Assembly (NCBI RefSeq): GCF_002916655.1
Contig: NZ_PPSM01000014.1
Location: 722,903-786,902 of the forward strand
Length of the DNA: 64,000 nucleotides
Reading direction: 5' to 3'
DNA from: Novosphingobium sp. HII-3
GTDB lineage: Bacteria > Pseudomonadota > Alphaproteobacteria > Sphingomonadales > Sphingomonadaceae
Shown: positions 47,486 to 55,690 of the stretch, piece by piece
Numbering within the stretch: the stretch's first letter is position 1
How the letters are laid out: the number at the start of each line of letters is the position of its first letter
The notes under the pieces: generated by a model
The model's input: only the letters and a program-made list of their open reading frames with translations
What the model was told of the DNA's origin: nothing
Databases searched by the model: none
Program-made: the position numbers and the translations under genes

Positions 47486-48067
47486 ATGGCAGGCGCTACG
47501 CGCAGGGTTGGAGCCGAGACGTCCGCGACTCGGGCCGTCATCATCGAAGCGACCAACCAGTTGATCCGCGACGAAGGCTACGCCTCCGTCAGCACGCGGC
47601 GCGTCGCCGCGCGTGCGGGGCTGAAGCCCTCGCTGGTGCATTACTATTTTCCGACCACGGACGACCTCCTCGTCGAAGTCTCGCGCCAAGGCGCGGCGCA
47701 GAGCGACCGCATGATCGAGGAAGCGCTGGCATCGGAAGACCCGCTGCGGGCGTTGTGGGACTTCTTCATCGATACCAGCCGGGTCGCCATGGCGCTGGAG
47801 TTCATGGCACTGGCGAACCACCGCCCCGCCGTGCGCGAGTACATGGCCCAGCACAGCGAGGAAATGCGCGCCCGTCAGGTGGAGATACTGAAGCGTCTGC
47901 TGGGCGACCGGCTGAGCAGGCTGGAAGGCTTCGACGCGGCCGGGCTCAGCGTGGTCCTGGCAGGGATCGGCCGTGCCATCGTTATGGAGCACGGGCTGGG
48001 CGTGACCACCGGCCATGCCGAGGCGATCCGCATCGTCGAGGGTTGGCTGGACAAGCTGGCCCCCTGA
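47486..48067 (+). CDS. TetR/AcrR-family transcriptional regulator
   Basis: 193 aa from ATG 47486 with GGAAAGGGGA upstream. N-terminal helix-turn-helix at about 15-60 (TRAVIIEATNQLIRDEGYASVSTRRVAARAGLKPSLVHYYFPTTDDLLVEV). The ligand-binding C-terminal domain has no recognisable sub-family. Divergent from the radical SAM gene and 143 bases upstream of a TauD-type dioxygenase in the same direction, whose promoter carries a 19-bp dyad that could be its operator. Confidence 0.9.
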   Translation: MAGATRRVGAETSATRAVIIEATNQLIRDEGYASVSTRRVAARAGLKPSLVHYYFPTTDDLLVEVSRQGAAQSDRMIEEALASEDPLRALWDFFIDTSRVAMALEFMALANHRPAVREYMAQHSEEMRARQVEILKRLLGDRLSRLEGFDAAGLSVVLAGIGRAIVMEHGLGVTTGHAEAIRIVEGWLDKLAP

Positions 48068-48163
48068 TCGCGCGGCAGCGCGTGGACATACCGTACGGGC
48101 GTTGAGTTCGACTGCCCGGGTGCGATCGGCTGGAAGCCGGCTTGATTCTACCCACCGTCGCGC

Positions 48164-48182
48164 GAACATGGTAACAGTGTTC
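48164..48182 (+). promoter_or_regulatory. Imperfect 19-bp dyad before the dioxygenase gene
   Basis: GAACATGGTAACAGTGTTC: outer arms GAACA/TGTTC are perfect and the inner GT/AC pair is also symmetric. It lies 29 bases upstream of ATG 48211. A TetR-family operator is a natural reading given the adjacent regulator; direct evidence is absent. Confidence 0.45.
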
Positions 48183-48210
48183 TCATACGGCATTTCTGGG
48201 AGTCAGGGTC

Positions 48211-49056
48211 ATGACGGTCACCACCTCGGTTCAGCTGAAGGCTGAACATATCAAGCCGAACATCGGCAGCCGCATTCTCAATTCGAAGGACGAACTGCTT
48301 TCCGGCGAACTCGCTCCGCAGCTGCGCGAGGAACTGGAAGCGCGCGGCATCCTCGTGTTTCCCAAAATCAACTTCAACGACGAGGAGCAGATCGCCTTCA
48401 CCAAGACGCTCGGCCAATACGCCCCGGAAGGGCCGGACGGTGGACCCAGCAAGATCACGCTGGATGTGAAGGAAAACCCGATGGCGGCGGAGTACCTGAA
48501 GGGCTCGCTCTACTGGCATATCGACGGCACCCGAAACGAAGTGCCGATCCTCGCCTCGCTTCTGACCTGCAAGGTGCCGAGCCCCAAGGGGACGGGCAAC
48601 ACCGGCTTTTCCAACACTTACGCCGCCTACGAAGCCCTCTCGGACGAGGACAAGGCCTACTACGAAGACCTGCGCGTCGTGCACGGGCCGTGGGCTTCGC
48701 TCTTCTACTACGAACCCGAGCCGAGCCTCGCCAAGCTCAAGGGGATGCAGGGCATCGGTGAGAAGGTCCTGCCGTTGGTGTGGAAGCACAAGTCGGGCCG
48801 CAAGTCGCTCGTGCTGGGCTGCACCTGCCATCATGTGCAGGGCGTGGACCATCTCGAAAGCGCGCGCATCATTCACGGTCTGCGCGAATGGGCGACCGGT
48901 CCGCAATTCACCTACAGCCATGAATGGGAAGTGGGCGACATGGTGATCTGGGACAACACCGGCACCATGCATCGCGCCGAAGCCTACGATCCCACCTGCG
49001 GCCGCATGATGCACCGCACCAAGTTGGAAGGCGAAGAGCCCTGGACCTTCGGCTGA
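48211..49056 (+). CDS. TauD/TfdA-family 2-oxoglutarate dioxygenase
   Basis: 281 aa. Fe(II)/2OG dioxygenase: HxD in LYWHIDGTRN (about 102-104), distal His in DNTGTMHRAEAY (about 252) and the 2OG-binding Arg in MMHRTKLEG (about 268-270). The N-terminal LRGxL-like LREELEARGILVFPKINFNDEEQIAFTKTLG is typical. Members cleave taurine, 2,4-D and similar acids or esters; the present substrate is unknown. Likely controlled by the TetR regulator just upstream. Confidence 0.88.
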   Translation: MTVTTSVQLKAEHIKPNIGSRILNSKDELLSGELAPQLREELEARGILVFPKINFNDEEQIAFTKTLGQYAPEGPDGGPSKITLDVKENPMAAEYLKGSLYWHIDGTRNEVPILASLLTCKVPSPKGTGNTGFSNTYAAYEALSDEDKAYYEDLRVVHGPWASLFYYEPEPSLAKLKGMQGIGEKVLPLVWKHKSGRKSLVLGCTCHHVQGVDHLESARIIHGLREWATGPQFTYSHEWEVGDMVIWDNTGTMHRAEAYDPTCGRMMHRTKLEGEEPWTFG

Positions 49057-49069
49057 GGTTCGCGACGTA

Positions 49070-49091
49070 CCCCGCAGGCGCGCCTGCGGGG
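49070..49091. repeat. Perfect 22-bp palindrome
   Basis: CCCCGCAGGCG and CGCCTGCGGGG abut without a spacer, 14 bases after the dioxygenase stop. It could be part of a composite terminator or a protein-binding site. Confidence 0.6.
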
Positions 49092-49115
49092 AGGGCGCCC
49101 GAACACCGGCAAAAG

Positions 49116-49152
49116 AAAAGGCCCGCCTTCACACGATGGAGGCGGGCCTTTT
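49116..49152. terminator. Bidirectional intrinsic terminator between dioxygenase and icd
   Basis: AAAAGGCCCGCCT (49116-49128) pairs perfectly with AGGCGGGCCTTTT (49140-49152) across an 11-base loop. It is flanked by A- and T-runs, so it can serve both convergent genes. Confidence 0.92.
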
Positions 49153-49189
49153 CGTTGGCTCGGCGGCGTTCACCGCCGAGCGATAGGGA

Positions 49190-50413
49190 TCAGGCCCAGT
49201 TGGCCATCTCGGTTTCGAGGTTCTTCACGATTTCCTCGAAGAACTGCTCCGTGGTCATCCAGCTCTGATCCGGACCGATCAGGAGTGCGAGGTCCTTGGT
49301 CATCTTGCCGCTTTCGACGGTCTCGACGCAGATGCGCTCGACGGTCTCGGCGAACTTCACCACGTCCGGCGTGTTGTCGAACTTGCCGCGATAGATGAGA
49401 CCACGGGTCCAGGCGAAGATCGATGCGATCGGGTTGGTCGAGGTCGCCTTGCCCTGCTGGTGCTGGCGGTAGTGACGGGTCACGGTGCCGTGCGCGGCTT
49501 CGGCTTCGACGGTCTTGCCGTCGGGTGCCATGAGGACGGAGGTCATCAGGCCTAGCGAGCCGAAGCCCTGCGCGACGGTGTCGGATTGCACGTCACCGTC
49601 GTAGTTCTTGCAGGCCCAGACGAACTTGCCCGACCACTTCAGCGCCGATGCGACCATGTCGTCGATCAGGCGGTGTTCGTAGATGATGCCCGCGTCCTTG
49701 AACTTCTGCGCGAAGCCTTCGTTGTCGAAGACTTCCTGGAAGAGGTCCTTGAAGCGGCCGTCATAAGCCTTGAGGATGGTGTTCTTGGTGGAGAGGTACA
49801 CCGGCCAGCCCAGCGAGAGGCCGTAGTTGAACGAAGCGCGTGCGAAGTCGCGGATCGACTCGTCGAGGTTGTACATCGCCATGGCGACGCCCGGAGCCGG
49901 GAAATCGAACACGTCGAGGTCGATCTTCTCGCCGTTCTCGCCGTCCCAGACCAGGCGCAGCTTGCCGGCGCCGGGGATCTTGGTGTCGGTCGCGCGGTAC
50001 TGGTCGCCGAAGGCATGGCGGCCCACCACGATGGGATCGGTCCAGCCCGGAACGAGGCGCGGCACGTTCGAGATCACGATCGGCTCGCGGAAGACGACAC
50101 CGCCCAGGATGTTGCGGATCGTGCCGTTGGGCGACTTCCACATCTTCTTGAGACCGAATTCCTCGACGCGGGCTTCGTCGGGAGTGATCGTCGCGCACTT
50201 GACTGCGACGCCGTACTGGTTGGTGGCGTTCGCGGCATCAATGGTGATCTGGTCGTTCGTGGCGTCGCGGTTCTCGACCGAGAGGTCGTAGTACTTGAGG
50301 TCGATGTCCAGGTAGGGGAGAATCAGACGTTCACGGATCCACTGCCAGATGATCCGCGTCATTTCATCGCCGTCCATCTCGACGATGGGGTTCGCTACCT
50401 TGATCTTCGCCAT
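49190..50413 (-). CDS. icd: NADP-dependent isocitrate dehydrogenase
   Basis: 407 aa. Oxidatively decarboxylates isocitrate to 2-oxoglutarate in the TCA cycle. It belongs to the eukaryote-like dimeric group: [36 protein letters not shown], then [28 protein letters not shown], the metal/substrate region [22 protein letters not shown] and [31 protein letters not shown] precedes the ATG. With sdhCDA and 2OG-dependent oxygenases in the window it supplies the shared metabolite 2-oxoglutarate. Confidence 0.96.
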   Translation of the reverse strand: MAKIKVANPIVEMDGDEMTRIIWQWIRERLILPYLDIDLKYYDLSVENRDATNDQITIDAANATNQYGVAVKCATITPDEARVEEFGLKKMWKSPNGTIRNILGGVVFREPIVISNVPRLVPGWTDPIVVGRHAFGDQYRATDTKIPGAGKLRLVWDGENGEKIDLDVFDFPAPGVAMAMYNLDESIRDFARASFNYGLSLGWPVYLSTKNTILKAYDGRFKDLFQEVFDNEGFAQKFKDAGIIYEHRLIDDMVASALKWSGKFVWACKNYDGDVQSDTVAQGFGSLGLMTSVLMAPDGKTVEAEAAHGTVTRHYRQHQQGKATSTNPIASIFAWTRGLIYRGKFDNTPDVVKFAETVERICVETVESGKMTKDLALLIGPDQSWMTTEQFFEEIVKNLETEMANWA

Positions 50414-50576
50414 TCAAAAGACTCCACCTGGGGTGAGAATTGCGCCAGTCTCTAGGCAGGCGGGGCACGCATGGCAAGGCATGGCGGGCCAAAGATCGCG
50501 TCCGTGCGGCTTTACAGGCCGGGTTTGTGCCTCCAGCGTGTGCGGAATGGAAACAGGCGTAGAGAGGGGCGAGCGG

Positions 50577-51338
50577 ATGGGCGAAGAGGTGCTGGTTACG
50601 GAGGCTGACGGCGTTCTCGAAGTCACGATCAACCGGCCCGAGCAGCGCAACGCAATGACGCGCGACGCCGCGCGGGCGATCGGAGCGGCGATGGATCGCC
50701 TGGAAGCCCGCGATGACCTGCGCTGTGCGATCCTGACGGGGGCAGGTGGCTTCTTCTGCGCAGGCATGGATCTCAAGGGATTTCTGCGAGGCGAACTGCC
50801 GGTGGACGAGCGGGGCGGCTTTGGCGGCATCTGCACCTGGACGCCGCGCAAGCCGGTGATTGCCGCCGTGGATGGTCCGGCGCTCGCCGGGGGCTTCGAA
50901 CTCGCGCTGGCCTGCGATCTCATCGTCGCCAGCGCGGGCGCGCGCTTCGGCATCCCGGAAGTGAAGCGCGGGCTGGTCGCGGCGGGTGGCGGCGTGGTCC
51001 AGCTGCCGCGCCTCCTGCCGCGGGCGCTCGCTATGGAACTGGCGCTGACGGGCGATCCGATCAGCGCGGCGCGGGCGCTGGAACTCGGCCTGATCAACCG
51101 CATCACGCAGAGCTCCGCCATCGAGGCCGCGCGCGAGCTGGCCCGTGCGATCACCGGCAACGGTCCGCTTGCCGTCGCAGCGTCCAAGGCGATCATCCGG
51201 GATTCGTGGCACTGGCCCGCAGACGAGATCACCGCGCGGCAAGGGCCTTACATCGAGACAATCTTTTCATCCGAAGATGCCAGGGAAGGCGCGCGTGCCT
51301 TTGCGGAAAAGCGGGCCCCGCGCTGGCAGGGTCGGTAG
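50577..51338 (+). CDS. Enoyl-CoA hydratase
   Basis: 253 aa from ATG 50577 with GAGGGG eight bases upstream; ATG 50547 in frame is an alternative. Crotonase fold with both catalytic Glu residues in place: GPALAGGFELALACDLIVA and FGIPEVKRGLVAAGGGVVQLPRLLP. Oxyanion segment FFCAGMDLKGF. Predicted to hydrate 2-enoyl-CoAs in beta-oxidation or a related pathway. It differs from the crotonase at 45464, which lacks these Glu. It is divergent from icd. Confidence 0.9.
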   Translation: MGEEVLVTEADGVLEVTINRPEQRNAMTRDAARAIGAAMDRLEARDDLRCAILTGAGGFFCAGMDLKGFLRGELPVDERGGFGGICTWTPRKPVIAAVDGPALAGGFELALACDLIVASAGARFGIPEVKRGLVAAGGGVVQLPRLLPRALAMELALTGDPISAARALELGLINRITQSSAIEAARELARAITGNGPLAVAASKAIIRDSWHWPADEITARQGPYIETIFSSEDAREGARAFAEKRAPRWQGR

Positions 51339-51367
51339 GTTCGGAGCGGCGATACAGAGGCAAAAGA

Positions 51368-51402
51368 AAAACCCCGCCAGGTCCGAGGACCCGCGGGGTT
51401 TT
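51368..51402. terminator. Terminator between enoyl-CoA hydratase and tRNA-Val
   Basis: AAAACCCCGC (51368-51377) pairs perfectly with GCGGGGTTTT (51393-51402), and an inner GGTCC/GGACC extends the hairpin. A- and T-runs on both sides allow use by the convergent hydratase and tRNA genes. Confidence 0.9.
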
Positions 51403-51408
51403 CTGGAA

Positions 51409-51483
51409 TGGTGGGCGTAGCAAGGATTGAACTTGCGACCCCTACGATGTCAACATAGTGCTCTACCACTGAGCTATACGCCC
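51409..51483 (-). tRNA. tRNA-Val (anticodon GAC)
   Basis: 75 nt with encoded CCA. Acceptor GGGCGTA/TACGCCC, D-arm GCTC-AGTGGTA-GAGC, anticodon stem CTATG/CGTAG with loop TTGACAT (anticodon GAC, Val), T-arm GCAAG-TTCAATC-CTTGC. All arms pair and the discriminator is A. Confidence 0.95.
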
Positions 51484-51510
51484 ATTCCATTCGAGCGTTC
51501 CGGTGAGTGT

Positions 51511-51546
51511 CCCCGCCGGAGGACTGGCCCTCTAGCGGGGGTTTTT
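51511..51546 (+). terminator. Weak hairpin plus T-run between tRNA-Val and cpdR
   Basis: CCCCGC (51511-51516) pairs with GCGGGG (51535-51540) around an internal GAGG/CCTC stem, followed by GTTTTT. It is oriented for plus-strand transcripts although no plus-strand gene ends here, so it may be a backup terminator. Confidence 0.4.
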
Positions 51547-51582
51547 CGGGCTGGCAAGAGGGTGATGAAGAAAATTTCGAAA

Positions 51583-51957
51583 TTAGACGGAGGCATGCTC
51601 CGGCACGTTGAACGCACGGCGGACTTCCATGACCAGGTCCCGCAGGTGGAAGGGTTTTGAAAGCACCTTGGCCTGTGGTGCCTCGCGTCCGGCGCGCAGG
51701 GACACGGCGGCAAATCCCGTGATGAACATGATCCTGGTCATCGGCGAGATCTTCGCGCACTGCTGGGCCAGTTCGATGCCGTCCATCTCCGGCATGACGA
51801 TGTCGGTCAGCAGGAGGTCTATGTCATCGTTCATGAGATGGGGGATCGCTGCCGTCCCGCAGTCGACCGCGACGACGCTGTAGCCCGCGTTCTGCAGGGC
51901 GCCCTGGAGGTATACGCGCATGGCTTCGTCGTCTTCGGCAAGGAGGATGCGGATCAT
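51583..51957 (-). CDS. cpdR: CpdR-like single-domain response regulator
   Basis: 124-aa receiver domain only. MIRILLAEDDEAMRVYLQGAL has the acidic pocket; phospho-acceptor Asp52 in LLLTDIVMPEMDG; Thr80 in MFITGF; Lys101 in VLSKPF. The sequence, especially AEDDEAMRVYL and SKPFHLRDL, matches CpdR, which when dephosphorylated primes ClpXP to degrade CtrA pathway proteins. Next to an N-formylglutamate amidohydrolase gene, the usual cpdR neighbour in alphaproteobacteria. With sciP this gives two CtrA-network proteins in the window. Confidence 0.88.
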   Translation of the reverse strand: MIRILLAEDDEAMRVYLQGALQNAGYSVVAVDCGTAAIPHLMNDDIDLLLTDIVMPEMDGIELAQQCAKISPMTRIMFITGFAAVSLRAGREAPQAKVLSKPFHLRDLVMEVRRAFNVPEHASV

Positions 51958-52115
51958 CGTTGCGGTCCAATCTGGAATGTCTGTCCTGCGCCAGCCGGCG
52001 CCAGTGTCTGGAACGAAGATCTACAGCGCCGTGACTTATAATTCTTCCGCCGATTCCGAGGTGACCTAGATCGGGACGCTTTGACACGGCGGCGTTAAAC
52101 GACCAGCGTACTGCG

Positions 52116-53084
52116 ATGGTCGAGCGATCGGACGAGACAGATTCGCAGGAGAAGGCAGGGGGAAGCATTCCCGGTTCTCCCGAGGGCGCCGCATTCTTCC
52201 TTCTGGAGCGAGAGCCCTCCCGAATACCTGTACTGATCGCAGCGCCGCATGGTGGCCGGGGCTATTCGCGAGGGCTGCTAGCCGATCTGCGGCACGGCCT
52301 CTCTGCGGTCCTCAGGCTGGAGGACCGGCACGTCGACGCCGTCGCGCGGGACGTGGCGCAGGTCACCGGGGCGAGCCTGCTTGTCGCTCATGCGCCGCGC
52401 GCGATGGTCGACCTCAACCGCGCTCCGGACGACATCGACTGGGACATGTTCCTGCGCGATGCCCGGCCTCCGGGGGGCATCGCCGCACCAAGTCGCCGCG
52501 CACGGGGCGGCCTGGGACTGGTCCCCCGGCGATTGCCGATCGTCGGGGATCTGTGGCGGCGGCGGTTCAGCAGGGAGGATCTCGTCCAGCGGATCGAGCA
52601 GGTCCATGAACCCTATCACGCGACGCTTTCAGGCGTGCTGGCGCGGCTGCGTGACCGTTGGGGCGCCGCGCTGCTGATTGACCTCCATTCGATGCCGCCG
52701 CTGCCCGTCCGCGCCGGTATCCCGCGTGCACAAGTGGTGATCGGAGACCGGTTCGGCGCCAGCTGCCATGACGCCATAGTGGCGGCCGCGTTCGAGTATC
52801 TCGGGCAGGTTGGCCGGCCTGCGGTCCACAATCGGCCTTACGCCGGAGGTTATGTTCTGGAGCGGCACGCTGCGCCGCATGCTGGAATTCATGCTTTGCA
52901 AATCGAGATCGACCGGAGCCGCTACCTGGATTCGGCGCTTGTCGAGCCGGGCGAGGGGATGCCCGGCATGAACCGTGATCTGGCAGGGCTAGTGCGGCGG
53001 CTGGCGGGGATTGTAGCGGAGCTTGGTGCGGCAGAGCTGGGGCGCGAAACCAGCGGGCAGGGCTGGCCTCTGGCCGCCGAGTGA
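52116..53084 (+). CDS. N-formylglutamate amidohydrolase-family protein
   Basis: 322 aa. HutG/FGase fold: PVLIAAPHGGRGY (metal His), MVDLNRAPDDIDWDMF, IEQVHEPYHATLSGVLARLRDRWGAALLIDLHSMPP and VHNRPYAGGYVLERH...HALQIEIDRSRYLD. By family it hydrolyses N-formyl-glutamate to glutamate plus formate in histidine breakdown, but no hut genes are nearby, so the substrate may differ. It is divergent from cpdR; a candidate sRNA on the other strand terminates just after its stop. Confidence 0.85.
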   Translation: MVERSDETDSQEKAGGSIPGSPEGAAFFLLEREPSRIPVLIAAPHGGRGYSRGLLADLRHGLSAVLRLEDRHVDAVARDVAQVTGASLLVAHAPRAMVDLNRAPDDIDWDMFLRDARPPGGIAAPSRRARGGLGLVPRRLPIVGDLWRRRFSREDLVQRIEQVHEPYHATLSGVLARLRDRWGAALLIDLHSMPPLPVRAGIPRAQVVIGDRFGASCHDAIVAAAFEYLGQVGRPAVHNRPYAGGYVLERHAAPHAGIHALQIEIDRSRYLDSALVEPGEGMPGMNRDLAGLVRRLAGIVAELGAAELGRETSGQGWPLAAE

Positions 53085-53096
53085 ACGTCAGGCATT

Positions 53097-53126
53097 AAAA
53101 AACCACCTCGCGCATGCGCGAGGTGG
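53097..53126 (-). terminator. Intrinsic terminator of the candidate sRNA
   Basis: On the minus strand CCACCTCGCGC and GCGCGAGGTGG (53103-53126) form a perfect 11-bp hairpin followed by six T. No T-run follows on the plus strand, so the terminator is directional toward the left. Confidence 0.9.
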
Positions 53127-53196
53127 CCAAGGTTCAGGGAGGAGGTGCACGAGGTGCACCAACCCGAACGGGCCATGAGGGTAGCACCGGCCGGGC
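53097..53196 (-). ncRNA. Candidate small RNA with anti-Shine-Dalgarno CCUCCUCCC motif
   Basis: Predicted transcript of about 100 nt on the minus strand. From its 5' end: a CCCG-UU-CGGG mini-hairpin, a perfect GGUGCAC-CUC-GUGCACC stem-loop (53144-53160), an exposed C-rich stretch containing CCUCCUCCC, then an 11-bp terminator hairpin followed by six U. An exact RpoH-type promoter match lies directly upstream. The design resembles the CCUCCUCCC-bearing trans-acting sRNAs of Rhizobiales and Rhodobacterales. No protein-like frame explains this conservation-style structure. The 5' end is inferred from the promoter. Confidence 0.6.
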
Positions 53197-53200
53197 AAAC

Positions 53201-53232
53201 CACACATAGGTCTACCCAAGCCGAGATTCAAG
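53201..53232 (-). promoter_or_regulatory. RpoH-type (heat-shock sigma) promoter
   Basis: Minus strand: CTTG (53229-53232), 18 bases, CCTATGTGTG (53201-53210), an exact fit to the alphaproteobacterial sigma-32 consensus CTTG-N17/18-CYTATNTNNG as I recall it; the -35 extends to CTTGAA. It predicts a transcript starting near 53195. Confidence 0.6.
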
Positions 53233-53295
53233 CGATTCTTTGGAGCAGGCTACCGATTGAAAGTCCAGCGGACACTCTGCGCCGTCGCATGAATT

Positions 53296-53331
53296 GGGTG
53301 GGACTGTGACATAAGTGTCATAACCCCACCC
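53296..53331. repeat. 36-bp interrupted dyad downstream of sapC
   Basis: GGGTGGG (53296-53302) pairs with CCCACCC (53325-53331), and inside it TGACA-TAAG-TGTCA (53307-53320) is a second perfect dyad. It lies 15 bases after the SapC-family gene stop on the minus strand, without a T-run. It is either a Rho-assisted 3' hairpin or an operator. Confidence 0.6.
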
Positions 53332-53345
53332 ACTTGAATGGTGAA

Positions 53346-54134
53346 TCAGGCGTTTACTTCGCCCGTGGCGGCGGCCAGGTTGGGCACCTTGCCCTGGGAG
53401 GCCTGGCGGCCGAAGATGTCGCGAACCAGTTCCAGCGAGAACAGGTGTGCGTAGATCAGGGCCAGCATGCCGTTCTGGTTCCACTGGCGCAGAACGTCAC
53501 CGCGCACTTCGCGCAGCTTGCTCTCGTCGACCATCTGGAAGCCCCGGTAGTTGAAGGGCTGCGGCTGGCCGACGTCGATGTTCAGTTCGCCGTCCATCAG
53601 CAGCTTGTGCTTCTGGAGTTCGGCCATGAACTGCGCCGTCTTGGTGCCGGCGATCTCGAAGTTCTCGCAAAACTTGAGCATGTTGGTGGTGGCTTCGGTC
53701 GGCTGGGCCTCAGCGTTGAAAAGGGCTTCGCCATCCTCGATTTCGCCGACAAGGTCGCTGGTGGGATCGACGCAGAGCGAAAGCTCGTCCGAATCCTGGC
53801 GCAGCTTGGCCAGCATGAAGGGGTAGCGGCGCACATAGGCCGGGATGTACACCGGAGTGTTCACCGAGCCGTCTTCGTCGACGAAGACGTTCACGCCCTC
53901 GTTCATGCCCATCAGCACCAGCGGAATTGGATTCTCGCCGGCGGTGAAGATGATCGGGAAATTGCGCTGTGCCTGCGGGAATTCCTCGACCGTGAGCGGC
54001 ACAGAGTTGATGCCGGCGAGCCAGGTTGCCTTATCCGTGGAACGGGTCTTCCAGTTGGCGTGCTGCTGCGAGTTGAGCGGGATGAGGTCCCGGTAGAACA
54101 GGGGCAGTGCAGGATTCTGAGGCGCGCTGGCCAT
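53346..54134 (-). CDS. SapC-family protein
   Basis: 262 aa from ATG 54134 with GGAG upstream. PF07277 features: LIPLNSQQHANWKTRST near the N-terminus, PQAQRNFPIIFTAGENPIPLVLMGMNEGVNVFVDEDG, YIPAYVRRYPFMLAKL and the C-terminal LREVRGDVLRQWNQNGMLALIYAHLFSLELVRDIF. SapC was named in the Campylobacter S-layer export context; in sphingomonads it often accompanies TonB receptors and peptide or tryptophan-halogenase loci, with no fixed function. Here it stands alone. Confidence 0.9.
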   Translation of the reverse strand: MASAPQNPALPLFYRDLIPLNSQQHANWKTRSTDKATWLAGINSVPLTVEEFPQAQRNFPIIFTAGENPIPLVLMGMNEGVNVFVDEDGSVNTPVYIPAYVRRYPFMLAKLRQDSDELSLCVDPTSDLVGEIEDGEALFNAEAQPTEATTNMLKFCENFEIAGTKTAQFMAELQKHKLLMDGELNIDVGQPQPFNYRGFQMVDESKLREVRGDVLRQWNQNGMLALIYAHLFSLELVRDIFGRQASQGKVPNLAAATGEVNA

Positions 54135-54256
54135 GGGATACTCTCCGCGAGGGTGTCGTCTACGAAAGGCGCACGCTTTAGTGGCTCGCCTGCCGCCACG
54201 CAAGCAGGGCCGCCCAGGCTATCCGCCCGATTTCACCGGTCCTGTGCGATGCGGTC

Positions 54257-55690
54257 TCAGATCAGCTTGCCGGGGTTGAGCAGGCCTTCGGGGTCCATCG
54301 CCTGCTTGACCGCGCGCAGCATGGACAGCGCCACCGGATCGCCCAATCGGGCAAGCTCGTCGCGCTTGAGCTGGCCGATGCCGTGTTCGGCAGAGATCGA
54401 CCCGCCCCATTCCGTCACGAGATCGTGGACGCGCCGGCTGATCGCCTTGCCGGTGGTGGCGTTCCAGGACCGCCCGTCCGTCTCCTGCGGGGCGATGACG
54501 TGGTAGTGGACATTCCCGTCGCCAAGATGTCCGAATGCGATGGCCTCGACACCTGGGAACTCAGCCTCCAGCATAGGGGCTGTCGTCTTAACGAAGGACG
54601 GCATGGCTTCCACGGGAACCGAGATGTCGTGCTGGACGGCCGGTCCACGCGCTCGTTCTGCGGCCGGGACGGTCTCGCGGATGAGCCAGAAGGCCTCCGC
54701 CTGCCCTTCGCTGGCGGACAGAGCGGCGTCTTCGACCAGAGATTTCTCGAAGGCGTCTGCCATCATGATCTCGCACCGGGCTCGCAGGGTGTCGGCCTGT
54801 GCGCGGTCGGCGACGACTTCGATCAGCACGTGCCACGCGTGGCGGCCCTGCAGAGGAGGGCGGGCCGCCGGCAGATGCTCGACAACGGCGTCGATGCTCG
54901 CCTGCGGCATGACCTCGAACCCCTCCAGCGCCTCGCCCTCCACCGCGTCGCAATGCAGCAGGAGCGTGCGGGCGGCGGCGAGAGACGGCACGCCGGCCCA
55001 GATCACGATGCGCTCCGCGACGGCGGGCAATAGCCTCAGCGTCGCGGCGGTCACGACGCCAAGCGTCCCCTCCGAGCCGATGAGCAGCTGCTTGAGGTCG
55101 AAGCCGCGGTTGTCCTTCTTGAGCGGCGTGAGTTGCGAGAAGATCCGGCCGTCCGCCAGCACCGCTTCGAGCCCGAGCACCAGCGCGCGCATGGAGCCGT
55201 GGCGCAGCACCTGCGATCCGCCCGCGTTGGTGGAGATCAGGCCGCCAACGGTGGCCGAGCCCTTGCCACCAAGGGTGAGGGGAAACCGCAGCCCTTGCGC
55301 CTCGGCCGCTTCGTGGAGGGTCTGGAGAATGACCCCGGCTTCGCACGTTGCCTGCCCGGCCTCGGCATCGATGCGGCGGATCGCGTTCATCCGGCGCAGC
55401 GAGAGGAGCAGCGCGGCCCCGCTCTCGTCCGGCGTGGCGCCGCCCGACATGCCCGAGTTGCCACCCTGTGGGACGATCGGCACACCATGCCGCGCGCAAA
55501 GCCGAACGAGGGACGCCACTTCGTCGACGTCGGCGGGCGATGCGAGGGCGCAGGCCCTCCCGGTGAACCGGCCGCGCCAGTCCGTCAGCCATGGGGCGAG
55601 GAGGTCCGAGTCCGTTGTCAGGCCACGAGGGCCGAGAAGGCGGGCGGCTTCGTCAAGGAATGGTGTGGAGGGCGATGCCGAGTCAGTCAT
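54257..55690 (-). CDS. FAD-linked oxidase, D-2-hydroxyacid dehydrogenase type (GlcD-like)
   Basis: 477 aa from ATG 55690. FAD_binding_4 domain: VVRLCARHGVPIVPQGGNSGMSGGATP-type segment at about 55-75, GGKGSATVGGLISTNAGGSQVLRHGSMRALVLGLE, then GFDLKQLLIGSEGTLGVVTAATLRLLP. C-terminal FAD-oxidase domain with FGHLGDGNVHYHV (metal/substrate His) and SAEHGIGQLKRDELARLGDP...LNPGKLI. Best candidates are D-2-hydroxyglutarate or D-lactate dehydrogenase. Electrons probably go to ETF or quinone. Confidence 0.88.
   Translation of the reverse strand: MTDSASPSTPFLDEAARLLGPRGLTTDSDLLAPWLTDWRGRFTGRACALASPADVDEVASLVRLCARHGVPIVPQGGNSGMSGGATPDESGAALLLSLRRMNAIRRIDAEAGQATCEAGVILQTLHEAAEAQGLRFPLTLGGKGSATVGGLISTNAGGSQVLRHGSMRALVLGLEAVLADGRIFSQLTPLKKDNRGFDLKQLLIGSEGTLGVVTAATLRLLPAVAERIVIWAGVPSLAAARTLLLHCDAVEGEALEGFEVMPQASIDAVVEHLPAARPPLQGRHAWHVLIEVVADRAQADTLRARCEIMMADAFEKSLVEDAALSASEGQAEAFWLIRETVPAAERARGPAVQHDISVPVEAMPSFVKTTAPMLEAEFPGVEAIAFGHLGDGNVHYHVIAPQETDGRSWNATTGKAISRRVHDLVTEWGGSISAEHGIGQLKRDELARLGDPVALSMLRAVKQAMDPEGLLNPGKLI

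Noticed and set aside
53212..53484. Minus-strand open frame running from sapC into the sRNA region
   Set aside because: Out of frame with sapC, no ribosome site, and it crosses the nested dyad and the RpoH-type promoter; better explained as noncoding.
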